Assembly: GCA_018389105.1 (NCBI GenBank)
Contig: JACATO010001548.1
Coordinates: forward strand, 36,001-100,000
Source of the DNA: Nautilus pompilius
Taxonomy: Eukaryota > Mollusca > Cephalopoda > Nautilida > Nautilidae
DNA length: 64,000 nucleotides
Direction: 5' to 3'
Shown: positions 35,501 through 50,400 of the stretch, piece after piece
Numbering within the stretch: position 1 is the first letter of the stretch
Layout: the number at the start of each line of letters is the position of its first letter
The notes under the pieces: generated by a model
Seen by the model: only the letters and a program-made list of their open reading frames with translations
Told to the model about the DNA's origin: nothing
Database searches by the model: none
Translations under genes and position numbers: made by a program

Positions 35501-38394
35501 CGGCATCATCAGCACCCTCAGTAATATACACCGAGGAAAGTGAAAGTGGGCACACATCTTGTTTGTGCCGATTTGAAAAATAAAAATAAAAATAGTCAGT
35601 CAAAGGACAGATCATCCTGTCAAAATCCATGCATGGTACCTCATATTTTGTCAGTTTTAGATTTTAGGAAGATATACCATTACACAGGTTACCATCTAAG
35701 GACATTTTTCGCCCTTATCAGTATATTTAAAAAATCTAAAACCTGATTTTGTGCCATGACGGGAGAGCAACACATGCCATGGAATCACACGCTATTGCCC
35801 CGCTGCACATCCACGTTGAAGATGCTGCTAAACGATGTAAACACAACACAACACAAGCAGCAATTCTTAAAGGCAGGCAGTCACACGTTCAAACAATGGA
35901 ATGATCCATTGTCGTCTCCCAACCATAGGTTACTTACTAGTCCAGCAAGCTGAAGTCCTGAAAGCTTCAGTACAGAAAAAGCCTTGTCAACCTCATGCGA
36001 CAAACCATCAATTTATTAAAGATAAATCCCTTATGACCCTTGGAGTTCTATTAAAAAAAAACAAAAGAAAATTTCAATTGTCTCCATTTGAAATTATCTC
36101 CTCTGTTGGGAAGAAGTTCCAGCTGCAGCGAACTATAAGTTATTGCATGACTGGTGGATTCTGTTCAAGTTTTCTTGGTGAATAAATCTAAATGCTAAAC
36201 AAGTTGCAGGACAATGATCCATAAGCAAACAACTGCGACTGGGACTTACGCCAGCTACTTCCAAAACATCGCTCTCAGTCACCGCCTCGTCCCCCTTAAG
36301 CCGGGCCACACTCTGCCAGATTGTGGTGGCTCTCCTCAGATCTCCTCCACAGGTCCACAGCAGCGCACCGATAGCCTGAAAATGAGAAACCGCACTGTCA
36401 TACATCACCGAGGGTAGAGTCTCTCACAACGTTCCTGTCAAACGTGTTAATCTTTACGTTTTACCTAGCACTGCTGATTAGTAATTACTGGTGTAAACCA
36501 AGGTTAACTATTGAGCTTTTATTAACCTGCAGACCCGACTATACCTTTATATTTGCTGCCAATTTGTTTATTAGAAATCAATCGGCTTGTATAGATCCGT
36601 ACAGTACAGGCGGGCTAGTTCCCAAGACACTTGGTCACTCCCCACCTGATCATGGATGTAGCAGAATAAGCCTAGATATCTCCATTATCGAGTCACAATA
36701 AAATTTGCTCACCATCTCTACTTTACCAGCAACATGAGAAAGGATCCACCTCTATATAAGTCTGCTACAACATGAAGCTATAGTGACCACACATCAAGTC
36801 CAGGTCCCCTGACAGCAACAATGACAGCCGAGCTACAAACGGCAGTTACAAATAAACTTAATCAAACACAGGCAACATACCAGATGTACCACAACTAGCA
36901 AAAAAAAAGCGGCAGCTTCAAAGCCAGCCACAATAATCAGCAACGTGGTGATAGGAGGATCCCAGGACCAAGAGAATCAAACAGGTCCTCAAATGGAGAA
37001 GCAAACCCATACCTACGAGATAAATTCATAGCCAGATCAGATGCACCAGTCACCACCTGGCACACTCTTTAACCAGAGAGACATGGCCAAAATAATATCC
37101 ACAAAAAGCCTTACCGATACTGACAACCAACTTTTAAACAGGTGACAAATCCAATTAGACATCTGGAACCAGTCTATCCAAACTCTGGGAGCAAAATCCC
37201 TAACACACATGGGTGACCAATCCACACCAAATCAAGTCATCTTGGATGTTTTATTACCTTCACAAGGACAAAACAATTTGGATCGAGTTTCCCTCAAACT
37301 TTGAAACCATCGATAAAGGGAATTTTAATGTTAGACCAGGCTCTGCATTCATAAAAAATAATGCCTACCTTGAGCTTCTTTGGTGGCCAAAAGAAATCAC
37401 GTCGAAAACAATCCAGTGATCTAAGCTCATCCACCAACCAGTAACTAAGAACATTATCCTACACATGGGGATCAAAACCTGCACATAATCTGCCACAACC
37501 ATTTCCTACCAGCATCTAGTTGCAGAATGAACCATGCACCCATAAGCTGATTGAAAACAACAAACAGTGGTTTTTGTCAATGTTTCATTAACTGTTCAAA
37601 GATAATCAACTGCATTAGCTTCAAAAACACCAAACATTTTTATGTTACCCTCACAAATTTAACTGTAAAACAGTGTTTGGACTCAAACACTGCAAGCTTT
37701 GACTCGTCAGTCTTAATACTTAGTCTTTTATTGTCTAATTTTAGTGTAATTTTCTTGTTCAGTGCATCTTTTCTTGCTTTATTAAAAGGCCTAAGCACTG
37801 TTATTTTGCACAGCCACAAGCCATTTAAACCTACAACTCTAGGATATATCTTTTTTACTATTGTCAGAGAGACTGGATTTTCTTGTATGTTGTTCATCTT
37901 GGCTGTAATTTCTGAGGCTGTGTGCTGCTTTGTATGATCAAATGTGCAACATATTTATCTTTTCCCAGTTGTCTGGTGTCTTTGCAGTGTGCGGTGAACA
38001 CCTTTGTTGAAAATTCCAAGCTTCTTCCTCAAAATATAAACGACAGATCATACTTAAAGATCAATTTGTTCGATTTTTGCCATCGCGACAACAAAAAATT
38101 TCAATAACCATAGCCATCAACAGCTGTGACTTCTAAGATTTAAAATAACCTGTTCAATTTATAATGTTCTGTGGCTTGTCACCGAGTCCATCTTTTAATC
38201 CAATGAAATTATGTCACTTTGATAGAAGTAAATTTTGAAAACCTCCAACCTAGTTTTAACATCTTAATGTTCTGGAACACAAAGAGAGGTTACTTTGATT
38301 AAACAAATGTTTAAGTTTATTAGATACATGTATTTCTTGCATTCCATGTACTGAAACTTACATTCAGTATGGCCAGTAGTGTGTGTATACTGCG

Positions 38395-38479
<85 letters not shown>

Positions 38480-41400
38480 TAAGAACGCATACACGAGGCA
38501 GAAGTTGGGAGGAAGGGTGACTAGCGGAAAAAAGGCCACCAAATCAACCAGAAAATTTAGTGAATTTCGGAAGCGAGGCTGTAGAACTTACACCCTCTTC
38601 ATACGTGACATTCTCCTTCTCGCTGATATCTTGGAGCCTCTGAGTAAGAACATTCTCGGCCAGGGGCTTGAAGCGAAACTTGGCACAGCGCGAGGTGATC
38701 GGATCGATGATCCTGCTCACATAGTTACAGATCAGGCAGAACCGTGTTGTCTTTGCTTGCTTCTCCATGGTTCGTCGCAACGCAGCCTACAAAATAACAA
38801 AACTAAATCTGCCACTTATTTCCATGGATAAATAAACTGCAGACAAAAAATGCATGCCACAATTAATTCAGTCAACCAAATTCTCCTTCATCCCACTATA
38901 AACCAAGAACTCCACTGCATGATTATCCCCAACATAGAGACATCATTAGGTAACCTCTAACACCTTTGCTAGGCTGAGGAATGCAGTGTTTTCCTTAGGT
39001 AAATGACCAGGGTCAGACAAACCAGCTTTAAAATTATGACACAGCATACAAGCACTTATTTAATTACAATTTTCTTTAAAACGAGTTTCCTTCAAGTTTA
39101 TTTGATCATTTTTCATCTTTCACTCAACGCCATATTGGATACAAAGTTGCAGTTAATATCAAGAGGAACAAATTAGGACAAAACATTGTAGTTATACATT
39201 TTTAAACAAAGATCATTCTTCCTATTACACAACCATGAATAAACTAAAGAATAAATTTATAAAATATTTGCTATTAAAAAAGATTTCAAACACAGTAAAA
39301 TCTAAGAGAAACATTTTTTTATGCCCTCTTTACAAGCAGGCTCTTTCCTTTGGTGATGAGGATGAATCCCTGCCTCAGAGGGAGAGCGAGAGAGACCAGT
39401 TTGACATTTACATTACCAACAATAACACTGGTAATTTATTACATTCATTTACTACTAAAGCAAGAATTTTCTAATGCCGAGCCATGCTAATGATTTAGCC
39501 AGTCTGTATTTATGTCCTTTAGTATTTCCAACAGTAGGTTGACCAATATTATAGCGTCTGCCTAGACATTTGATTATTCTGATAAACTTATGACGAAATG
39601 ATGATTACTCAGTTTTTGATAAAATTGAAAGTGATTTAAATGAGCAATAATTAATGAATTTCTTGGACATATGCAGAGCACATACACACATATGTATCAA
39701 AATTTTTAAAAAATGAGTCAAATACATCAATCGATCTATAGGTGTAACAACTGGCAAAAGGTATTAAAAATCAAATTACAAACCTGAGCTGGAGCTGTCA
39801 TGGAATCTGCTTCATCAAGAATTATGATTTTAAAAGGTGGACAAGGCTTTCCACTGAAACAGTTAGGTTAATTTAGTGAATACATCACATCACTCCCCTT
39901 GCTAATGCGCCACGGGATAATCTATAAAGTATGTGAATAGTATTTAAGTAGTACACGATATGAAGTAGAATGGGTCCATTCGCTTAATGTAGTACTGTTA
40001 TATGATGATGTGGCAAAACTGAGGATGATAGATATACAAAATATGTAAAATGAAAACTAATGGGTGGAGAAGCATCTATTATCAGCTTCAATTAAAAAAA
40101 AACAAGAAAATTCTGATTATGCAAATATGGTTCTAAGAAGAATTTACACAGATCAAGGTATAAAGAAAAAACAGGAGATGGGAAAGGAACCAGTGTCATC
40201 AGGTTATATATAATACACACATACAATTAGCAATGAATTAGATAATAATTAATACCAAAGAAATTTTATTGAAAAACATTTTGTAACAAACATAAAATAA
40301 ATGCATTCAAAAGAGAACATGGACAGAGTTTTAGGATTGTGATGGGACCTAATTAGCACCTGAATGGCCCTTTTCGGGGATTTTGAGCCTGCTGTGCAAT
40401 TAGTGAATGTGACAAATCCTTTTATCAAATCCCTGATCACTCTTTTGTATGTCCAAAGGTCAGAGTCATTGTTGGATTTTTGTAACGGTTCATATACCTT
40501 GGTAGCAGCATTACTATATTTTTTACAGGCATTTGGACTGAAAACAGCATGGGCAGATTGATTTACTCAAAATGGCGATACTAGAAATTATTGCGTGCAT
40601 TTTCATAGATTTATTTCCATTCTTTTGTCTTCCTTTCTTTGTTGAAATGTGTCGCAAGCTTTTCAGTAAAACAAGGGAGGTAAAAACAAGCAATCACTTT
40701 TTACCTCCCCTGTTTAGCAGAAAGCTGGTGCTAATTTTGAAGACAGCAGCAAAATCTCTCATTTCTTCACTAAAAATAAAACATGATTCATTGTTGAAAG
40801 TTAATAATTTATTCTCATTCTTCCTACTCATAGTTAAAATTCAAATTGCAAATAATAATCAAGAGAAAGAGTTCAAAACGATCCTGAAACCTTAGATGTG
40901 ATTGTGACAATCTAAACTAAGGCAAGAATTAATGGGTGATAAGATTTTAACTACATCCAGTTCCACTCTCGTATGAACCATCATTTCCAGCTAACCATTT
41001 TAAAATTCCATCTGGCAGAATTTCTCTCTCATCTCTAGGTAGACAACAGTCAAGTGTCGTGCTCAATTAGCCTAGCTGGTACATTGAGGAAGCCAGAGTA
41101 TAAGAAGAATTCCTGCAAATATTTGATGCAAGTACTGATTCCTATTATTACCAAACAGAAAAGGCTAGTAAATAGAGAGAGAAATTTTGAGAATCTATCT
41201 CATCACCTTTCCCGCGAATGATCATCTATCTATCTGAGAGAAAAACACAAACAAACAAAAAGCCATTTGGTTGTAGTTTAGTTACTCTAGTCAATAAGGG
41301 AAATTCTCAGACCGTTTCAAAAATAGCTCCCTTCCATTGTTAAACAACTTGGCAAATACACATCTCATCAATCTTCCCTCTAAAGTACATGGCATATTAG

Positions 41401-44400
41401 GAGTTGTGATAGTTGAAAATCAAGCTTGATCTCTCACCAGCTAACCAACTGATAATGTTGCATCTCGATAGAAAATGGTTTATATAAAAAATAAAACTAG
41501 CTGTTTACAATAATGAAAAAAAAAATCCATCTGACCTTGTAATCACTTAACTATTTTAAATGATGACGGCTGTCTAAGTCAGGAAAAACGACAACAGTGA
41601 ACTCTTGATAAATAGTGGCATGCTGGGTAAAAGGTCACAGACTATGAAATCAAATGTAGCTGCTTTGTTATTACAACACTGAGATTCGACCGTTCAAAGG
41701 TTGAGGGGGAAAAAAAAGAAGCATTTTTAGGGCAAATACGTAAGTTTGTTACCATTTTTCTGGGCACTGGACTTTCATTTTTCTTTTATCAACTTACTCC
41801 AGTTTTGTACCACCAGCGCTAAGCTGCGCAAAGGTTTTCACTTTCTCCCGGATCACGTTGATTCCCCGCTCATCAGATGCATTCAGCTCAAGCACACGAG
41901 CTTTGTACATGTCATGCCTGCACAAAATATGACCAGAAGATTACACGGTCCAACCACCACACAACGACAACGAATAATTAGTACAGAGTCGATTTTAAAA
42001 CAAAAGTACGAAGCAGTCTCCTTTGTTGCTTCACTAGAACACAAGATGCATTTGCTGCTGGTTGCTAGCCACCTGATGAGACTTAATAAAATGACAGCTC
42101 AAAAATCCGAGTGTGGCCACAACTGAACTTTTAAAGCGTGGAATTAAAGGAAGTAAAGATTTTGTGAATCTACAATTAATAATGGAACATCATACCTTCA
42201 TTTTTGGGGAAAACTGATCAGAAGTTGTGCACATCACCATACAGCTATCAGACTAAAAGAGTGGAGGAGAAACACGAGAAGACAGTCACAGCAGCCCTGT
42301 TCTACTCTTATAAGGGCAAAAAACTGCCCTGCAAATAATGGCAGTCATAGAGGCATGAAGGTGATGTCATACACTACTCTTACAGCTGCAGACTATCACT
42401 CGAGGGTGTGCAAAATTTCTCGGAGTTGCATATGACTACATGTTGACCTTTTCTAAGGAGAAGCTGATCACTTTTGGCCAGGCTGTAATGTAACCCTTGA
42501 TCGCTTGCATATTAGACAGCATGTGCATGAGGTTGTTGTTCAACATCATCACCCCTCCCATCTATCTGTATCACTTTGCCACAGAAGTATGAAGACCTCA
42601 TCTACGATATGCAGTCTGATGCTGAATCATATTTTTTTTTTTGATGATAGAGATTTCGAGCACGCATCTCTCATCATTCAGCTGGTCTGACAATAATAAT
42701 TCAGACAAGTTGTAGAACGCACCTGATATCAACAGCAATCATGAGGAAGATGGCTAGACACAGATCAAATGGATACGGCCAATCAATACACCTGCATTTT
42801 CACAGCCAGCCGCCTCTTGCCAACTCATCCTAGAGAAAGAGTATTTTCCACCACATGGCGGAAGAGACCAATCAGTACAATGTAAGGCAGCTCCACCGAG
42901 GAGATGAAGGCTTCCAATGGCAGTAATCATCAACATGAGCCATCATTCAATTTCATTCATCAACGATTTTTCTTGGAGTAGATGAAAAACTAAATGTGAC
43001 AAAGCTGTCAAAGGTCATGACTCTAAAAGGATTCAAGAAAACGACTTAGTAATGCTGTGAAAAGTCGGGGCCCCAGCCAATGACCACCCTAACAGAGACT
43101 GGCATTTCAAAATTAAGTCTCTCCACGATGTGGCTGCACTTAGTAAAATCCAAAGTTGTCTAACCTGGAAACAATTAATAACTGTTTCGTACTTCTCTTT
43201 CATATGCTCTGTTACTTAAAAACCAGTAATCTCTAACTCACATACATTTTTTAGTTATATATACAGTCTCATCAGTCTACTTTTATTCACAAAACCCATA
43301 AATTACTCAAGGCATAAATAATGAACATTGGGACAGCTCTGTATAATTTCCAACCCTGACAACATAAATGAAACATCAACAAGGTGAGAAAAATGTAGTA
43401 AGGGTTCTCAAAGTGACCATGGCTTTCTCTGTTAAACCACTAACTTCCACATAAATGTATACGAAACCTAAAGGACAGTTCATAAGGGGGTACGGAAATG
43501 GAATATCTACTTCAGTCTAACTGAAAATTTGGGAAGACTTGTTGAGAAAGTTTTTATAGAAACAACAAATCTGTTTGTTGGATCACGTTTACTAAAGAAC
43601 GCAAGATCATCCAATTAGGGCATATCAATTTTTTTCTTTTTTACATTTTAAAGAACACGTAAACAAGTCTATCACCATCTCGGAGTCTCCGGCTACAAAA
43701 GAATCTTAACTTTATAAGCTTTAAGTAACGGTGTAGTGAATACATGGAGAGTCACCACAACGCAGTTGTTCGGTGCGATGCGGTTAAATATATTTCATAA
43801 TCCATTGGAGAAGTAAACCTTGGTTTATGGGTGAAAGTTCTAAAAAAAATCCAGGAATTTTTAGGGTGTTCTGTATTAGGTGAGAGAAGTTGTTCCAGAG
43901 TCCTTCCAGCCCTCACCACCAGGAATTAGCAGCCTAGGGGGAGGGGTGGCAAGCAGCCCGACGCGCAATAATATGGTGAAGGATGCTTCTCCACAGGTGA
44001 GTTGGATCGCATTTTCAGATAATCTAGTTAGAACTGATAACGGATGTCTCTTGTTTACAAGAGCTCCATCTCCGTAGTCGGGGAGAAGTGGGCCCTGAAG
44101 TTGTCCAGTGGAAAAGAGCTCAACAGTTTAGAACCCAGTAGCTAATTTATTCCACTCAAATTTGAAGTCCACATTCCTGTAGCAGAAATGCTGGATGCCT
44201 AATCACAGCTAGCATTAAGCTAGTAGATCAGACAAAAACCCCAATCACTTTGGTGTGCGTCTCCAAAACTCTTTGAGTGTGCACACCAAGCGCTCTCTCT
44301 GCATCTCGAAGTAGACCTAAAGAGAAACCAGTCTTTCCCACATGACGAGGCTTATGGGTGATTTTAATCACATTGCTGACCGTGATTTAAATAGGCAGAA

Positions 44401-47400
44401 ACTGAACACTAACCAAAGGAAGTGATTTGTGTGAAGCTCCGCAGTGTTCACAACCCAGCTTAGAATAGACGGGGCTTTTATGTCAGCGCTAAACTCAAAC
44501 ATCTTGCAGGAAGCCACGCATGGTGCAATCCTACCAATCAGGAGAGCAACCAAGGGAGCCCAAAACGTGGAAGTTCAACAATAGGGTCAAGAGCATCCAA
44601 TCTTTTTGAGGGGGCCGGAAAAATGCAACTAAATAGGTTCCCGACTGTTTCAGGATGGTGGCAGACAGTAAACCAAACGCTGAAAACACTCAGCATAGAA
44701 TATCGTGAGATACAAAGCACTCACGCACACGCAGCATAGAGAAAGTGGTCTTAACTGAAACTAAGTAATGTGGCAGTTTCACCCATAAACCAAGGTTTAG
44801 TTCGAAAACAGAAGGAACTGGATTAAGGGCCAGAGCACAAGGCAGTTGCAATGAGGGTTGTAGCAGAGCGTTCTATGGATTAGAGAAGCTTAGAGCAGTG
44901 GGAAAACCATTGATCAGTCCAAACACTAAAGCTGGCTGCACTATCGATCGGTGAGATGGGTGATACCATCAGAGGAAAAACTCAATATTGTAAACATCTG
45001 TATATCGGGAGGACGACTTGTTTTTCGAGTTAAGGACACACTTTTAAGCAACTCAGAAAGTAAACCAGACCCTGCAGAAGCTGAGTTTTGTGAAAGTCCC
45101 ATAACTGAAAATGAAGTAAAAGATGCTGCTGGGGCATTAAATAATGACAGATCCCCTGAGAGTGATGGCGTTGGTTCAAATATCTATTAGTTAGTGATCT
45201 CACTGCTGTAGCTAGTAGTGTGTTTGACCAAGGGCTCAGTTCCACTCTGCTTTTCAAGGTAACAGGGACTGCCTAGATCAGGGAGGTGTCAAACATACAG
45301 CCCACCAAAGTCATTTGTCTAGCCTTTGCATCCCCTTTGTAAAGACAATAGCGCACAAATCATAATAGACACATTTCCAGCACCCCACCACACCGAACTA
45401 TTAAAACAATAATTGGAACCCAACCTTCATAGCACCCGCCAATGTTAATGGTAGAAGATCTGGCGCACGGAAGACCGATCGTGGAGAGACAAACAGGTTG
45501 ACTGACCCACACACAAACTACAACCAAATAAAGAGAACAAAGGACTAATGTTTCAAGGAAATACAATTATTGTATTCAATTAAAAGCGCAATAAGATAAA
45601 TCTTCACAGGTAAAGCCCAGTATGGTAAAATTTAGTCATTGTATAGAGAACTAAATCGACTCACACTATATAAAATCAAACTTTTGTAAGTTGAAATTGG
45701 TTTCGCTCCCACTGCCTGAAACTAAGTATCACATTCTTTGATTGGTGGCCCCACACCACATTTTATCCAATGAAAACAAGATCTGAAGACTCATCAAGCT
45801 ATCAAATGAATCCAATTTTCAAACTGTAATGAGAGTAGAATATCCAGAGGAATTTGACCTTATAGTCTCAAGTTCCTAGTTGATGACAGCAAACAGAGAA
45901 AGTGTCAAAGAGAAATCATACTCATTGACCACTATACTTTAGAAGGGAATGGTATCAGTTATCCACTGCCACGCATTTGGAATACATATCAAGTGATGCT
46001 AAATATTTTTAATTGAAGGATATTTTTTAACTCAATAATAAGGACCCATATTTATGTTATTAAAGAAAAATGAAAAGAGACAAAAAATGTCTTGTGATTC
46101 AAGAAAAGTGGAGAAATTTGTATTTCTCTGTGGAAGTGAATGGAATGCCAACCTGCTTGATTTGCACACAACAGGTTGCTGTTGCCAGTGTGCAATGTTC
46201 GGAGACATTATAATACCAATGATGCTGTGAAGTATATTAACTATACTGGGAAGTTACACGATGACAAAGTTGCTGAATTAGAAAAGTTGTTGAAAAAGCA
46301 GCAGTCAGTATTTAAATATGCTCATGCAAATTATATGATTGCTCGTGAAATAGCTGTCATTGAAGCCCTTTCCGGAAGGGAACTTTTTGAAAAAATGCAT
46401 GCTGATGACTGCAGATGTCATATGACTGGATAAATGCCAAGCTTTTGCAAACATAAGCCTTTCAAGAAACAGAGTCAGAGAGAGAATCACTGATTTATCA
46501 GAGAACCTCAACAGTTAACTGAAGAACAAAGTCAAGTTCTTTGTTGCAATTGATGAAAGTATGCATATAACCGATGTGGCACAGCTCACAATTTTCATTC
46601 GAGGTGTTGATACAAGTATGCACATAACAGAAGAGTTTGTGGAAATGGTTCTGATGGAAGACACGACGACTGTTGACGACATCTTAAACAGTTTGGTGGA
46701 AGCTCTGAAAAAAGTAGGTGTAGACTGGGCACAAGCTGTGAGTCTGGCTACAGACGGAGCACCACAAAGGATGGGTAGAAAAGCTGGAGTGCCACAAAGT
46801 TAAAAGAAAAACTGCTATCTGTGAATCCAAGCCATCAGTGTTATATATCGCATTGCCTTTTGCACCAAGAAGCACTGGGTAGTAAATGACTGAAGATGGA
46901 TAATGGTATGGATGTGGATACAAAAACAATTAATTTTATACAAGCATAAGGCCTTAGTTTAATTGCCTTCTGGAGGAAAGTGAGAACTCTTGTTGGTTGC
47001 CATATCACACCGATGTTCGCTGGCTAAGTCGGGGAACTGTACTGAAATGGTTCTGAGAATTGCTCGATGAGATACAGTTAGTTGTTTATAGATCAGAAAG
47101 GGAAGCTTTACCTGAATTACAGGATAATGAATGGCTTCAAGATCTTGCATTTATGGTGGATTTTACAGAACACCTGAATTGTCTTAACAAAAAAATACAG
47201 GGCCACAACAAGTTGGTGACAGAACTTTATGACTGCATTCGTTCCTTTGAAATTAAGCTTCAGCTTATGGAAAAAGCAACTTTCAGAAACTAATCTGGCC
47301 CACTTTCCAACCTTAAAAACACTACATGACATGACTGAGTCACATTGTGATGCCTTCACAGAAAAGTACAGCAGCAAAAATGAATTCCAAGAAAGGTTTT

Positions 47401-50400
47401 TGACTTTAAAAGCCTCGAGAAAAACTTTTCAATTTTTCAGAACCCATTTTCTGTCAATGTTCACAGGGTCTCTGAGGAGCTTCAGATGGAAATGATCGAT
47501 CTGCAGTGCAACTCTGCTTTAAAGAATAAGCTTTTCAATAGTGATATTGGCACATTTTATCCATATCTAGGACCCGATTATCCCATGTTAAAGTCTTTTG
47601 CTTCAAAAATTCTGTCCATGTTTGGGACAACAGTATGTCTGTGAACAAATCTTTTCTGTAATAAACATTAACAAGTCAAGACTATTAAATTAACACAAAC
47701 TCAATACTCAAGGTTGCCACAGTCCAGTCCCTTCCTCCAAACTTTGATGCACTGATCCAAAATAAGGTGTGTCAGGTATCAGAAAGCAGAAGAAATAGTT
47801 ATACATCGGTATACTTATTATCTACAAACCTATTCTTTTAATTGTAAATAAATTGTAGTTGTTGTAGAAATGATTCTACTGCCATTTTTATGTTGCTGAT
47901 ATCTAGCAATAAATAGTATTATGTTTTACAATGTAATGTTTGTGTGTGTGTGTGTGTGTGTGAGGAGTTTTTTAGTCTCTGTGAGCAGATTAGTACAAAG
48001 AAAAAACCCAATACAATACACCTTTTGTTTACTAAAACAAAACCTAAGGGAAGACAACTCCTTCTAATATATATCTATATTTTCTAATGTATTTTATATT
48101 TTTATTCCTAACTTGAAAAAAATATTTTCGTATTAGAATAAAGTTTATTTCCATAAAGAGAAAAACAGAGAGAATATCATCTTCAAGTTTTTGGCTTTTA
48201 TGGTTCCTCTTTTTTCAAGAAATCAAGCGTGACATCACGTGACACACATCGTGTTTCACAGGTAGAAATAATGCTTACTCTGCCAGGCACGTCAGTTTGC
48301 TGTCTCTGAAAATTTTCCTGCAGACATACACACCCATCCCCATCCCCCTCTTGGGGGCACCCACCTCTGTGGTCCGCATTAAGTACATCTATATCAAATA
48401 CAGCGTGCCATAGCAAATGAGTTTGACACCCCTGGTCTAGATAATTGGAGGCCAATTAGTATCCTAAATTGTTTATAAAATTATAGCTAAGGTGTTAGCA
48501 AACATGGACCATCACCAACTGATCAGAGAAATTCTGCTCAAAGTAGACACAGAAGGCTCCACGGCAATTATGGTAGCTCTCGATCAGATGAAAGCATTTG
48601 ATAAAGTAGATCAGAGCTCTGGAAAAACTTTAGTGGCTGGATAAAGTTGTTACACCGATATCCAAATAAGAATCAGTCAGAACAGCTTTGTGTCAGTGTA
48701 CTTTAAACCTTTTCTTGGAATATAGGACGACTTAGCTCCCAGTTTGTTACTGTATGTAATCACTGTAGAGGTGCTGAAGAGAAAATTGTAGCCATAGCAA
48801 TAACCAATGAAGTTATCCAGTATGCTGACAAAACCACAATCATCCTAGGAAACGCAAATATATCTGAAATTAATTTTCAGAAGATATGTAAGAAGTTTCT
48901 TATGAAAGAAGAAAACTGTCATGAGCTTTAGTGTGCTTGACAGGCAGCAATTTCTGAACACGTGGTTAATTAACTAGACTTTAGGTTGCTTTCAAGGCAA
49001 ACAGCCTGAGTAAAATCAATACTACACCAAGTAACAGCCAGGTTTGAAGTGTAAGAAACATCTGGAAAGGTAAGAGGGGTAAAGAAAATAAACAGATTTT
49101 CTCTTACAGTTCCTAAGGATATATGGAGAGAAAAGCTGCTCTAAGGCGAGCAGTTGATAAAGTGACAGGGATGCCAGAACAGGTGGTATGCACTGCTATA
49201 GAAAGACAAGTGATCAGCTTTGTACAGCAAGGAAATAAACTGGTAAATAAAAGACAGTCCACCTTCCTTGGAACATGGGAGGTTTAAACCTAGCAAAAAA
49301 CAGCCCAAAAGATAATAACTAGCAGTAAAAGAGCCCAGCAAACTAAGACAATTAATATGGATAATAGAATGGTTGTCCTATGCATTTACCCCAACATCTA
49401 CCAAGAACAATCACAGTAAATATCATAGATAGTTTAACAGAACGAAAGAAGAGTAAAATAACCCTTACTGAGAACTCTATTTAAATTTATCAACCATATA
49501 AAACAAAGTTTCACACAATCTGTAATGCCACTTAACTATAAACTTTAGACTCTGGGCTCCATCTCAATTGTAGCCCAGTCCCATGAGGAGATCTCTGGAA
49601 AAAAACCCAACAGAACTGTCATTCAGATAACTTTTCTTCTGACATTCAATGGAAAATCATCCACCAAGTACTACCTACAAAGGAAAATAAGTTAGACAGG
49701 AATCGTTAGACTTCCCGGTCGGTCTCCACTGCTCAGCAGATTGCTTGGAGCAGCCACAGAACTTTAGAAGATGGCAAACCAACCACAGCCAAATTAAGCA
49801 TCTAGGAATTTTTTAAGGTTTAATGTACACAGGCTGTATGTGATCAATAGTTCCAGTCAGAAAAACAAGAGATTTTTTCCTAAATTTTTTCAGCAAGTCC
49901 GAAGCAATTGTGACCCTTCCAAATAGGGTAACGTATCAAGCAAAATTAAGTAGACAACTGAATTAATTGGCAAGTAACCTCCATGTGTCAACCCATTGAT
50001 AGTCGGTTTTTCAGGGCAAACATAGAAAGAAAACTGGTCTCTTGAGGCAAAGGGTGGAAAAAATCACACCTAACCGACCTACCTATAAGGAAGTAGATGG
50101 GTGGCCAAGCTACCTCATAACCTAACAAATATACTCACAGGTGCAGGGTAAAACTCAATTATAAACAGCTATGGTGGCTTAATGTAGAACTGTTCTAGTT
50201 ACATGCGTACGTTCGCAACTTTACTCCACAGCTAAAAGTATTCTAGAGCTACAAAAAAGAAAACTGTGGTACTGCTGTGCTTAATCTCTTTCATGGATAT
50301 GAATATAGAGAGACCTGCTAGTTAACTTGAACCTCAATGTAAGTTTTTTGGATTGTTTCAAAGCACCATACAAGATTATCTTTGGGTTGTAGAATTGCAA

